A stretch of 64,000 nt of DNA from Galaxea fascicularis. Taxonomy: Eukaryota; Cnidaria; Anthozoa; Scleractinia; Euphylliidae. The stretch spans positions 16,397,363 to 16,461,362 of the forward strand of contig OX419345.1 of NCBI GenBank assembly GCA_948470475.1, read 5' to 3'. The number at the start of each line of letters is the position of its first letter. Position 1 is the stretch's first letter. Shown here piece by piece: positions 1 to 9,785 of this stretch. Both the position numbers and the translations under genes were made by a program. A model generated the notes under the pieces. It did not search any database, had not been told where the DNA came from, and was given only the letters and a program-made list of their open reading frames with translations.

Positions 1-3000
1 TTTGAGAGTGCTTCTCCAATGGAAGAAGTGTTTGCCTCATTAAAGGATCGGTCAATTAACGAAACGCAATGTCTTACAGTGACTGCAGTGAACACGACAG
101 CTGATCATGGGAATTCCACTGAGAGGGATCTTCCTTGTGTGAACAGGACTGCCAATAATGCCATTCCAAAAGAGGTAGCTTCCACATCTGATGATAAATT
201 GCATGAAATGCAACCTTCTGATATTAACGGAACTTTTGAAAATGGCATTAAAATGCAGTTTCCTTGTGTGAACAATGCAGTTGGAAATGAATGTGAGGAA
301 GAAGGTGCTGCCTTGAAAGATCAACCAACTGGCATTAAAGATTCTGGAAGTATTTCTGTTCTAGATGAAATGATTACCACAATTGAGGACACTGTTGCAA
401 GTATGGAATCTTTTGATATGGAAAAGGATGCTGAGAGTAACACTGCACCAGAAGAAATGGGGGCAACACTAGAAGATGGGTCAGATGAGCATCCTGGTGT
501 AAGCAGAGCCATGGAAAATACCTGTGAAATTCAGTCCTCCAGTGAGAATGTTTCTGTTCTGGATGATATGGTTGCCTTACTTCAGAAAAATGATGCCAAA
601 ATGCCATCTCCTTGTACCGTAAAGGCAGCAGAGAATAACGCTGTACCTGAAGAAATGAGCACAACACTGAAGAATGGATCAAGTGAAATGCAGGCTTCTG
701 ATGTAAACAAAACAATGGAGAATGGTTCTGTTCAAGATGAAATGGTTGCCACAATGGAGGGCAGTGCCACAGAAATGCAATCATCTGGTATAAGAAAGCT
801 TGCTGAGAAAGCCATTATTCTAGAGGAAATAGGTACGGAACTAAATAATGGATCTTCAGACAAGCCATCCAGTGGTGCAAACAGCACAGTAGAGAGCATT
901 TCTGAATTATCAATATGTAATGCCAAAATACAAGGACAGTTAGCATTGTCTTCTATAGAAACATGCTCCTTTGGTGTAAATATTTCAGAGAAAACAGAGT
1001 CCAAGCTTGAGAGCACTTCTGGTGAAACCATGGCAGACTGTGAAGACCCCATTGTGTCACCTATTACAGTCCAAGAGATATCTGAAAACACAGTAGCCAT
1101 GACAGTTTCATGTATAGCAGATTGCAGTTTGTCAGAGGAGACAGATTCTGCAGATTCTGAAGATTTTGAAGATTCTGAAGACTCATTTGTTTCACATATA
1201 ACAACAGACGGCAGTATTTCAGGAAAAACAGGTTTCACAGTGATTCCTTCCCCTGCAACTGTATCCGACAATGTGCCTGCTAAAATAGCTAATTCATGTG
1301 TTCTCACTGAATGCTATTCAGAATCTCTTCAAGGGTGGGTGTCATGGCTGAAGAATATACCAATAAGAGGTGAGGGATCGGAGAGGAACAGCAAAAGGTT
1401 GCAGCCATCCAGAGAGACCAATCAGCCACCTAAGAAGAAGATAAGGCTTGACAAGGGTGTAACGGTACCAGTTAAGGACATTCTTGGAGGCATGCATACA
1501 AAGCTGTGTGGTAGCAATTGTGCATCAAAGCACAATTTACTGGTGTTAGCAGTTGGTGTGCCAGATGACTGCAAAATGAGAACTTGTCTTGAAAATCATT
1601 TCAGGTTGTCCATAAAACATGGCTGGCACACATCAAGAGGTATTCAAGATTCCTCCTCCATGTTATGCCATCTTGTTGTTGAAATGGCTGTACTATTCGG
1701 TAAATGTGACTTGTTGGAGTTTGTGTTGAAAGCTTACCCAGGCAGTACAAATGTTTTTACCTCTTTTTCACCTCTTTTTACAGTCCTGAGAAACATGAAT
1801 CATTTTATGTCCTCTTCTTCCTTGGATGACAAAGTTGAAGGTTTTCGGCAGATGTTAAGACTTCTTGCAAAGTATGACTGCAATGTTCTCCTGGCAAAGG
1901 ATGTTTCTTGTCAAGAGACCATTCTTCACGTCTGTGCTAAAAAAATCAGAGATCTCACAAATGAGATCAAGGCAAACGATTCTTTTACTAAAGACATTTC
2001 ACAGTATGAGGGATTGCTTTCCCAGAGAAAGCTATGTGAACAATTTTTTACAGCAATGATTCACACTTTTCAAAGGCTTTGTACAGGCGGGTGTTTTCAT
2101 CAAAGCTCAGTGTTGGAATTTTTTGACCATAAAAGTCTCTCTGGAGAGACCATGTCTGACATTCTTGAGGAGGAGAAGTTAAGAAGGAATGAATGGAATG
2201 TGAGAAGTCAGACATTGTCACCTGCTTCAGAAGAAGAGACAAGTGAAGACGCAAGAAAACAAGTAACAGTCGATGTAAGTCAGAGTGGAAGAAAAGCCAA
2301 GGAAGGTATATCATCATTAACTGTTGGTGCCAGAATCTCAATTTTATCACAGACAAGTGATGTTCAAAGCATTCACCCAATTGTAATTATTCCAGATGTC
2401 AGTGAATCAGCCAATGGAGTAAATCTCTCTGGAAACACAAATGCATCAACTGACTCTATTTCTGTGCAGAGGCTAAGAGAGGACACAAGTGGTTCTGTAT
2501 CATCCACTGTGTCTGTCTCTACATTGTCACCTCAAACTGTAATTCCAAATGTCAGTGTATCAACCAATGGAGTAAATCTCTCTGGAAACACAAATGCATC
2601 AACTGACTCTATTTCTGTGCAGAGGCTAAGAGAGGACACAAGTGGTTCTGTATCATCCACTGTGTCTGTCTCTACATTGTCACCTCAAACTGTAATTCCA
2701 AATGTCGGTGTATCAACCAATGGAGTAAATCCCTCTGGCACCACCGCTGTATCAACTAGCTCTCCTTCTTCCCTGGGGCGCGGCAATGGCGCAAGTGGTC
2801 TTGCATCATCCACTGTATTTGTTTCAGTGTCATCACCCCAAACTGCAAAAATCATCAGTGTATATACCAACAAAGGAACTCTCTCTGGAAACACTTCATT
2901 ATCAACTAGCTCTCCTTCCATCCTGAAGCTTAGCGGGATTGCAAGTTGTTCCACTTCATCAACTGGGTCTGTCTCAAGGCCGTCGGCTCAGATGTTGACA

Positions 3001-6000
3001 ACAAGAGGACAGATAACCAGAACATCAGCAGATCAAGAGGATTCACCAGCCCCGGAATTGAATACAGAAACAATGGAAACCTCAATTGGTACTAAAGAAA
3101 ATGGTTTTACACATTTCTTTCTTTGTGAATGTTTTGTGGACTAGATCCCCCACCCTTCTAACCTGTAACCAGGCACTCTTTCTTGGGGAGGGGGGGGGGG
3201 TGGGGGTGGGGGCGGGCATCTGCTAACCTTTGTACTTGCCCCCCAAAAAGTTCAATGCATGATTGCAGGTCACCATCTCTGTGAAGGGAAGTGTGAATAA
3301 TTTATTCTCTGGACAATCAATAAGCATTCCCTTTTTAAGTGAAATTCTGGTAGGGTGCAAAATATTTTCTCTTCACTTTTTCTGATATGCATCTTTAGGC
3401 TAGTGCTTGAAACAAGACAAGTTGTGGGTCAGATTTATTTATATTTCTAACATAATTTTGAACAATTTTAGAATTCACCTTTTCTGCTATACACATTTAA
3501 ATATCACTTTTTGTTTTCATTTATTTGTTTATTTAATAGTAATTTTTCACCTCTTTATTTTTTTTTCAGGAAAACACACATTTCTGTGCAACCCCAATTG
3601 TAGCATTCAACATCATGAACTGATCCAGCTTCTGAGTGCCACACCTGACCATTACAGCCTCATGTTGCCAGCTGTGGAGAAGAAATCATGCTCCAACTTT
3701 CGAAACTATCTCCAACAAACCTGTTGGGACTTCAATGCTGTAGTCCCTGATCCCTTGCCGAAATTGTGTTACTCTATCATTCACCTTGCTTGTTTGCTCG
3801 GAAAGTGCAAAGCTTTGGAGGTTCTGTCAGAATTTGGTTTTCATCCTCTTATTCATTCAGCCATTACCGAAGAGACGCCATTACACATGACTGTGCACTT
3901 AATGAATAACCAGTTATCTGGTGGCTTGTTTCTGTGTGAAAGCATCATCAGCATCCTTAAGATACTCAACAGACACAGCCATGCAATTTCATTGTTCTCT
4001 GCAAAAGATTACAGAGGGAACACTGTCCTCCATTCAATGGCTAACTTGCTCTCATTAAAGAAGTATTCGATTTGTCATTTAACAACCGTTGTTTACTTGT
4101 TTAAAGTATTTGCTCACTTCCTGCTTGGTGGATGCAACTCCCCTGCTGCTGTACCTCATCAGATTCTGTCAAGTACATTGTCAGAATGCAACAAAAAGGG
4201 GGAAAGTATTGAGTCTATGCTCCAGCGAAGTGAGGTGGGCAACAAACTATTGACTGACCTCTTGGCACTCACAGAAAGAAGTTCAGAAGGTAAGTGATTG
4301 TGTTCTTTGTGATAATGTCAGACACAATCATGATGCACATCACATAGTATGGGGCTTGCAACACGTTATAACCTAATACTGGTCTCATCAATAATCGTTT
4401 ACAAAAACTTAAACATGCAAAAACAAACCCTCTGTTTTCAATGATAATTTTAGTGCCAATACTGCTTTAAATGACCAGGGGTTTCATTAGAAGCCGGCAA
4501 CCGGCAAAAATCGCCGCCTAGTTTGTCAGAATTTACCTCTCACCGCCGCCTACTTCATCTAGATTTCACTAAAATGATTGGAAAAAATGAATCAGGTCGC
4601 CGCTTACTATAGCAAGCTCAGACGGCTATTTCAAAACTTATTGAAACCCCTGAATACCTATGTATAATTTATGTTCATCGTTGTACATAGTTACCTGGTT
4701 GTCATGATGACTTGAAATGTGGGATTTTATCGTTTGTTTATTAACTCATGGATGACATGGTCATGCCATAAGCTGTTGGAGGCAATCTTATGGCACTCAC
4801 TCCCGCATGCACTCCATTATCTTCTGTGCCCAACATCTGTATAATCAGGGGGTAATAGGAAGGTGTAGGTTTTTGCTTGGTAGAACTGTCGTGTGTATGA
4901 AGAGGTAGAGCAGATTGTTTTTTGTTCATTCCTAAAACAAAATATGCCTTTGTGGAGTTGCAGTGAAGAACACAAGCTGCAAAAGATGAACATTGAAATC
5001 TCCAAAGCAACAAAAAATGGGCATCAAAATCTCAAAATCAAAGATGAAATATATCTGCAATCACTGTGGTCCAGTAATATTTGGAAAAACATAAAAACCA
5101 GTACTAGTAAATAGCTAATCCAGCTAGTTTACAGGCACTCCACTTAAATACCTAGAAACAAATAATTCAAATAAACATAACATGATAAGAATCCCAACCA
5201 ACGGGAGGCAAATTTATGAGGAGTTGAACCAAGAACTACCCAGAACAACACCAGCTAGTGGCCAGCTCAGGATTTGAATCCAGGATAACCGCATCGAAAT
5301 CCAGCACCCTAAATGCCTCCTATAAATGAACAAATCAAGGATTTGTCCTGTCACCCAGAGGAAGAGTGCATCAGGGAATGGATGTCTTAAAACAAGTCAT
5401 TTCAATCCCAATGTAACCCAAGGTTAAAGTTCCAGACAAGTCAGAAAATAATGCCAAAGTATAATGTTTACAAGTATTAATGCAGTAAGAGTAATATTTG
5501 TCATCCATGAGCTGGCTCACAGGAGCCTTTGGTTATTACTGTTCTCTACAGGTATCTCTTCTTTTTTTACTACTGGCAACACCTAGGGATGTGTTTGTGG
5601 TTTAAAAAGACTGTGGAAAATATGCAAGGGCATCTTCTAGTAAATCACATTGAACAAACTTGTCACAATCAATGTGGGGCATGATGGGAAGGTTAGGTGG
5701 AATACCAACAAATGTACAATGGCTTTCGGGCATCCTGATTGGCTGTATTTTGTATGGCATGGCATAAATAAATACTGATATACATATATTTATATTTTAT
5801 ACACCCTCACAAAAAGTGCTGTATATGTCATTAATAATACTGGTATTGAATTTTGAATTTGAATTGCTGTCTTCTTTAGGCAATCCTAAAAGCTCTGTGG
5901 AATTCTCATCTCAGTGCTGTCCTTCTGGACCCAATGAACCAGACAAAACAGAGAGCTTTCTGGACTTCCTCCTTTCTTCAGCTAGCCAGATTACTGGCTG

Positions 6001-6343
6001 CAGTAGTGATGGCATTAGAATGCTGGCTGGAAGTTACCTCAGGGAGTATGACAAAAGAGAGGACTTTCTCCTGCAAAAGGTGCAGTCATTGCAAAAGGAG
6101 ATTAAATCAGAGGGAAAGCTGCGGAAGAGTGCTAAAAATCTGGATAGGGAATTGCTGATAATGAAATCATCAATTGAATGGAATAAAAGCAGGTTGCAGT
6201 CAGCAAAAGATGAGAAACAAACGTATGAACAGCAACATTCAATCAATAGAGAGAGGGTTCTGTTACTTGAGGAACTTCAGGAAAATTGCCACCAGTGGCG
6301 GTATTGTCACCCAGGAATGACAGATTCTTTTAACCCTCAATAA
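1..6343 (+). CDS. Gene A: two-module ankyrin / coiled-coil protein, 5' end outside window
   Basis: Unnamed family. Exons: <1-3088, 3570-4289, 5880-6343 (stop TAA); both introns GT-AG and phase 1, and the joins restore the frame (Gly codons at both junctions). The frame is open from base 1, so the start probably lies upstream; 1423 codons are visible. Order: acidic Ser/Thr-rich N-terminus with degenerate ~30-residue repeats; a basic NLS-like patch (PPKKKIRL, 1426-1449); a first, worn Cys/His-ankyrin module (HTKLCGSNC, from 1495); a Ser/Thr-rich linker with 51-residue tandem repeats; a second module in exon 2 (HTFLCNPNCSIQHH); and a terminal exon with a FLDFLL helix and a long coiled coil. The exon 1 donor (TTG|GTACTA) is weak but gives the correct phase. 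It heads the paralogue array on the + strand. Function unknown; the patch and acidic linker suggest a nuclear scaffold (inference). Confidence 0.72.
1492..2160 (+). other. Gene A ankyrin module 1 (degenerate)
   Basis: Begins MHTKLCGSNCASKH, where the second His of the family's HH pair is Asn. It continues with ankyrin-like helices (VVEMAVLFGKCDLLEFVLKA; ETILHVCAKKI). It is more diverged than the other modules and is encoded in the middle of a 3 kb exon instead of opening its own exon. Confidence 0.6.
2401..2997 (+). repeat. 153-bp in-frame tandem repeats in gene A linker
   Basis: Four consecutive units of about 51 codons. Units 1 (2401-2553) and 2 (2554-2706) differ at only a few bases in the first five codons; unit 3 (2707-2856) and unit 4 (2857-~2997) are diverged. 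Each unit has the theme STNGVNLSGNT, then Ser/Thr-rich sequence, then SPQT. The near identity of units 1 and 2 points to a recent duplication that keeps frame. Confidence 0.9.
3089..3569 (+). other. Gene A intron 1 with G-tract
   Basis: Intron of 481 bp bounded by GT (3089) and a pyrimidine-rich stretch plus AG (3569). It holds a run of G tracts at about 3186-3215 that could form a G-quadruplex on the + strand. No other feature seen. Confidence 0.6.
3570..4289 (+). other. Gene A exon 2: ankyrin module 2
   Basis: Symmetric phase 1-1 exon of 240 codons. It starts with the Cys/His motif HTFLCNPNCSIQHHEL. Ankyrin-like repeats follow (IIHLACLLGKCKALEVLSEF; ETPLHMTVHLM; GNTVLHSMANLL). It ends at a consensus donor AG|GTAAGT. 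Confidence 0.8.
4476..4652. mobile_element. MITE with CAGGGG inverted ends
   Basis: About 177 bp with imperfect terminal inverted repeats CAGGGGTTTCATTAGAAG / CTTATTGAAACCCCTG and no ORF. CAGGG-type ends occur in hAT and Kolobok elements; superfamily not decided. Confidence 0.55.
5130..5320 (-). mobile_element. SINE-like repeat, copy 1
   Basis: Resembles 31590-31830 (shared blocks: AGCTAGTGGCCAG, CAGGATTTGAAT, GAAATCCAGCACCCTAAA). On the minus strand the blocks read like a tRNA internal promoter, with GGATTCAAATCCTG as the B box. This copy has lost most of the A-box side. Confidence 0.45.
5880..6343 (+). other. Gene A terminal exon: helix plus coiled coil
   Basis: Opens in phase 1 after CTTTAG. 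It encodes a short linker, then ESFLDFLLSSA, then about 100 residues of Lys/Glu/Leu heptad-like sequence and the stop at 6341-6343. It is the least similar of the five coiled-coil ends and lacks the clear KRKxxxC close. Confidence 0.75.
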
Positions 6344-6796
6344 GCCCCAACATCAACACGTACATGTATATTCTCTCCACTGGTCTTCTCATATTACTTA
6401 TACTACTAGTTCAGAGAATTTGGTTAAACATCAAAGCATGCCATGTTTTGTGATCCTTTTTTCGCATAACCTGTGTGTTACCTGAAATAGTGATACTCTA
6501 TGGAGAAAGTAGGTTTTGGTCACTGTTGGGGCTTAAAGGGCTAACTGTCTCCTTTATAATATTACTTCAATCACTGTAGAAATGTGTTTCAGAAATTTTT
6601 ATAGAACAGAGCATAACTAAAGAGTTTCACTCGTGGTATCACTTTGAACTGCATTTGACCTTTTGATTGTTTGTAGAAAGGTTATTTTTATCTGATACTT
6701 TTAATTGTGGCACTTTGTACTGAACTTAAACCACAGCTTGTCTTTGGTTTGCAACTAGCAAAAATTGGTTAGAATCTTCAAGTGTAATACTATATA

Positions 6797-6969
6797 GATC
6801 GTTTTCACATGACATCACAGCGGTCATGTTGGTGTACCAAAACAAAGGAATGGTGGCCATATTGGTGCACAAGGCTAACCCTCTGGGAATTGAACTCTAT
6901 TTTTATGCAAATACTTTCTTTTGTTTCATTGAACCAATATGGCTGCTGGTCACGTGAGTGAAAATGATC
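6797..6969. mobile_element. Short inverted-repeat element
   Basis: Ends GATCGTTTTCACATGAC and (reverse) GTCACGTGAGTGAAAATGATC. No coding potential. Inner part repeats a CATGTTGGTG / CATATTGGTG theme. Confidence 0.5.
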
Positions 6970-7038
6970 GATAAAGATACTCATATATTTACATTTACTT
7001 AATATAATGACAGTAGATTGTTGTTGTTGCTAGCCCAG

Positions 7039-7167
7039 TCTGGTATCTAATCTTGAACAAATTAAGTTGCTTTAGATTTTAAAGTTAGATTGATGTGACT
7101 TTTAGACTTTTCACTAAGCCACTATATGATGATTAGCAACTTAATTTGTTCAAGATTAGATACCAGA
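7039..7167. repeat. 33-bp inverted repeat with 63-bp loop
   Basis: Arms 7039-7071 and 7135-7167 are essentially perfect reverse complements (TCTGGTATCTAATCTTGAAC on the left). A foldback element or arm-duplication relic. Confidence 0.7.
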
Positions 7168-7181
7168 CCGGCGGGTCTATT

Positions 7182-7369
7182 TTACAGGTCAGATTCCACA
7201 GGTCAAAGTACAGGTCACCACACTACAGATAAATAAACAAGCCCAAAAGAGTCTTCTAGCCCTGATCACTATCCAAAATTTGTTTAAGATCGGTGTGAAA
7301 CTGTTTGGCTTAGTTACCAATCGATAAAACAGTCACCTGTTTCTCTGACCTGTGGAATGTGACCTGTAA
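7182..7369. mobile_element. MITE with ACAGGTCA ends
   Basis: Terminal inverted repeats TTACAGGTCAGATTCCACAG / CTGTGGAATGTGACCTGTAA, 188 bp, no ORF. It lies immediately next to the 7039-7167 inverted repeat. Confidence 0.6.
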
Positions 7370-7711
7370 CAACAACAACAATAATTATACAATTAGATAT
7401 CACAAAAATTAATTATGACCAGTAAATATTCAACCCTTTTCTCAGACATTTTCTGTGGTGTTATTAGTTGAGGGCAGGGATACAAAATTGTTGTCATAAG
7501 CTGGCTCACAGCCCCAAGACGCACTTGGTGTTGGAGTCCATGACTCCCTAACCATCTCCCCCAGGAAGCATTTCTCGGCTATTGGCCTTGTTAAAAGGAA
7601 GCTTTTCGTCACGGCGCTTCCCTGGACCTCCAGAAGATGAAGCGTAAACAAAAGTCACTTAACATGCACGGCAAAGCCCATGTAAAAGGATAAAAGTTAC
7701 GCATCGTGAAA

Positions 7712-7995
7712 ATTGGCCCGATTTATACTAGAGACCGATCATCCGTCTGGGACGAACTTGGGCAAAGAACGATAGTTCGTCTGATAATTCGTCTGCGTAT
7801 AAATACGGGCAAACAGACGGATTATCCGTCCAGACGAACTATCTGGATAATTCGTGTTCATCGACGAATTATCCAGATAGTTCGTCTGGACGGATAATCC
7901 GTCTGTTTGTCCGTATTTATACGCAGACGAACTATCGTTCTTTGCCCAAGTTCGTCCCAGACGGATGATCCGTCTCTGGTATAAATCGGGCCAAT
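7712..7995. mobile_element. Near-perfect palindromic foldback MITE
   Basis: The whole 284 bp is one long inverted repeat starting ATTGGCCCGATTTATAC and ending GTATAAATCGGGCCAAT, with a loop of about 8 bp near 7856-7863. The arms differ by a few bases and a 12-bp duplication in the left arm. The interior repeats GTCTGGACGGATAATCCGTC-like blocks. It shares end sequence with the elements at 41034 and 59729. Confidence 0.8.
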
Positions 7996-8887
7996 AACTG
8001 GTAAATGTCATTTTTGTTTTGACGTGAACAATACCCAGGGGAATGTGCGGCAAATTCAGCGCACCGCGTACCACGTGCCAGTGGTGGGTGCATGTGAAGA
8101 TCGGAAGACAATTTCGCTGGCGATAAATTTTTGAAAAGCTCTGCTGTTTTGAAACAAGATCCTAACCTGTCTGAAGGTATAAGGGTAAGTCTCCTGTTTT
8201 GGTGGCCGGGGTTTCGGTTTTCACGGCAAAATGCACGCGTGGAAAACAACTAATCATCAGATTCTTGTGCACGTTGTGGGCGGAATAAACGGCAATCGTT
8301 AATTGCTTTCTTTGGGATTATGAATAATAGAAGTTTTCACATCAGAATAATGACTTACTGGGTACAAGGGACAAACAAAAGGTAAAATCGTTATGAATAT
8401 CCAATGAAGTTATTTCCCACACAAAATCTCTTGTAATCTTACTACGGCTGGGACGGTAAACTTCCATACTAACTCGTCCCATTTTTGGCATACCTTGCTC
8501 GATATATTGATAATGAACAAGCAGAAATTTAACTGCAGTGTGTATTTGTTTATTTTTGTTTCCCGCGCGCGGGCATTCCGTAATCCCGTAGCTCCTTGCG
8601 GGTAGGGCCAAAATTCCATGGACGGTCATGACGGACACCATTTTGCTTCAAAATCCCTCCTGAGGGGTTAAGTCTTCGGGTGCTTGAGGGAATTTATTTT
8701 TATGAGGTTGTAAATTTTGTCCTCTTCTGAATTACTTGAGTGTCGAAACGACAAATCTTGAAAAATTCAACCCAACTCAAGGTACACAACTTTGGTGAAA
8801 TCGACAATCGTAAACGGTCGCTTGCATGCTTGTTCGGGCTGTCGAGCGCCTTAGCCTCGATCTGCATAACCTTTTCATCTTGTGACA

Positions 8888-9785
8888 ATGTTTCACACGC
8901 CGCTGTGTCGGAAGAACTGTAAAGTAAGACATCACGAAGTCATCACCACCCTGCAAGCTGTCGCTCCGAAATTCTCTTCGTCCGCGGCTATATTTGGAGC
9001 TGGCCCTCTTCGTGTCACTCGCGGAAACAACAAAGAGGACTTCAAGAAACAGGTCCTGAAGCTTGTTTCGAGTGGTTGGAGCAAAAATGAGGATGTTCCG
9101 GAAGAGAGCGAAGAGTTGCGGCTTCCTCTCTTGCACCTGGCTAGCATGTTTGGAAAGCACGAAATAGTTGAATGGTTATTGAACGAGGAAGGTTACAATG
9201 CGAATGTCAGAACAACTAACTCGGACGAAACAGCTTTACACCTCGTGGCTCGCCATCTGTACCCGGCGTTGTCCGCTGGCGAGTCTCGACTGGAGAATAT
9301 GAGTATCACTGCAAAGGTGGCAAATTTTGAGAGAATCGTTTCGCTTCTGATCGAGAAAGAAGTGGGCCTCTTCTGGGCGAAAGGAAGCGTTGGTCGCGAG
9401 ACAGTTTTTCACATCCTGGCCAGCAACTTGTTGCAAGCCATTTCCGCCGATGTCAACGAGGAACCAGAAACGGAGGATTCGTGCTTGTCTTTCTACTCCC
9501 AGAGCATTGATGTAACTTTGAAATTACTGTTGGCTGAAGAGCAAACGCGACTACAAAGAAGAGATGTCAAGCACACGCTCGGCATCAAGAATTCAGCTGG
9601 AGACACGGTATTGCATCTCCTGGCTGGAGCTTCTCATAAGGGTTATCTGGTCTTGAAGTTCCTGGTCAAGTTTTTAGGCAACAATGATTTACTGAAACTC
9701 AAGAATGCAGCTGGTCTTACGGCCCTGGACATTGTTAACAAACTTTATCCTGGCCACGAAAGAGAATTACTTGTTGACGAGCAAG
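8888..9785 (+). other. Gene B exon 1: ankyrin module 1
   Basis: MFHTPLCRKNCKVRHHEV carries H3, C7, C11, H15, H16 of the family motif. Ankyrin-like repeats follow: LPLLHLASMFGKHEIVEWLL, ETALHLVARHL, ETVFHILASNL, GDTVLHLLAGAS and LTALDIVNKL. The donor at CAAG|GTAATG leaves one base of a codon (phase 1). Confidence 0.85.

Larger units (their letters stand above)
4290..5879. other. Gene A intron 2 with a MITE and a SINE-like repeat
   Basis: 1.6 kb intron. An inverted-repeat element occupies 4476-4652 (ends CAGGGGTTTCATTAGAAG and CTTATTGAAACCCCTG). About 5130-5320 is a minus-strand tRNA-derived-looking repeat that matches another copy at 31590-31830. The rest shows nothing recognisable. Confidence 0.6.
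6344..8887. other. Spacer between genes A and B, rich in inverted-repeat elements
   Basis: Holds four foldback or MITE-like elements (about 6797-6969, 7039-7167, 7182-7369, 7712-7995) and the upstream region of gene B. No coding sequence recognised; the short ORFs across 7706-8074 are only the two arms of a palindrome. Confidence 0.6.

Noticed and set aside
732..1307. 191-codon minus-strand ORF inside gene A exon 1
   Set aside because: Antisense shadow of the acidic repeat frame; composition mirrors the sense repeats and it has no known motif.
3407..4297. Gene starting at the ATG at 3407
   Set aside because: The first 54 codons are AT-rich intron sequence (polypyrimidine tract) ahead of the AG at 3569; the exon joins the previous one in phase.
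7706..8074. Small ORFs on both strands across 7706-8074
   Set aside because: They are the two arms of a palindromic MITE.
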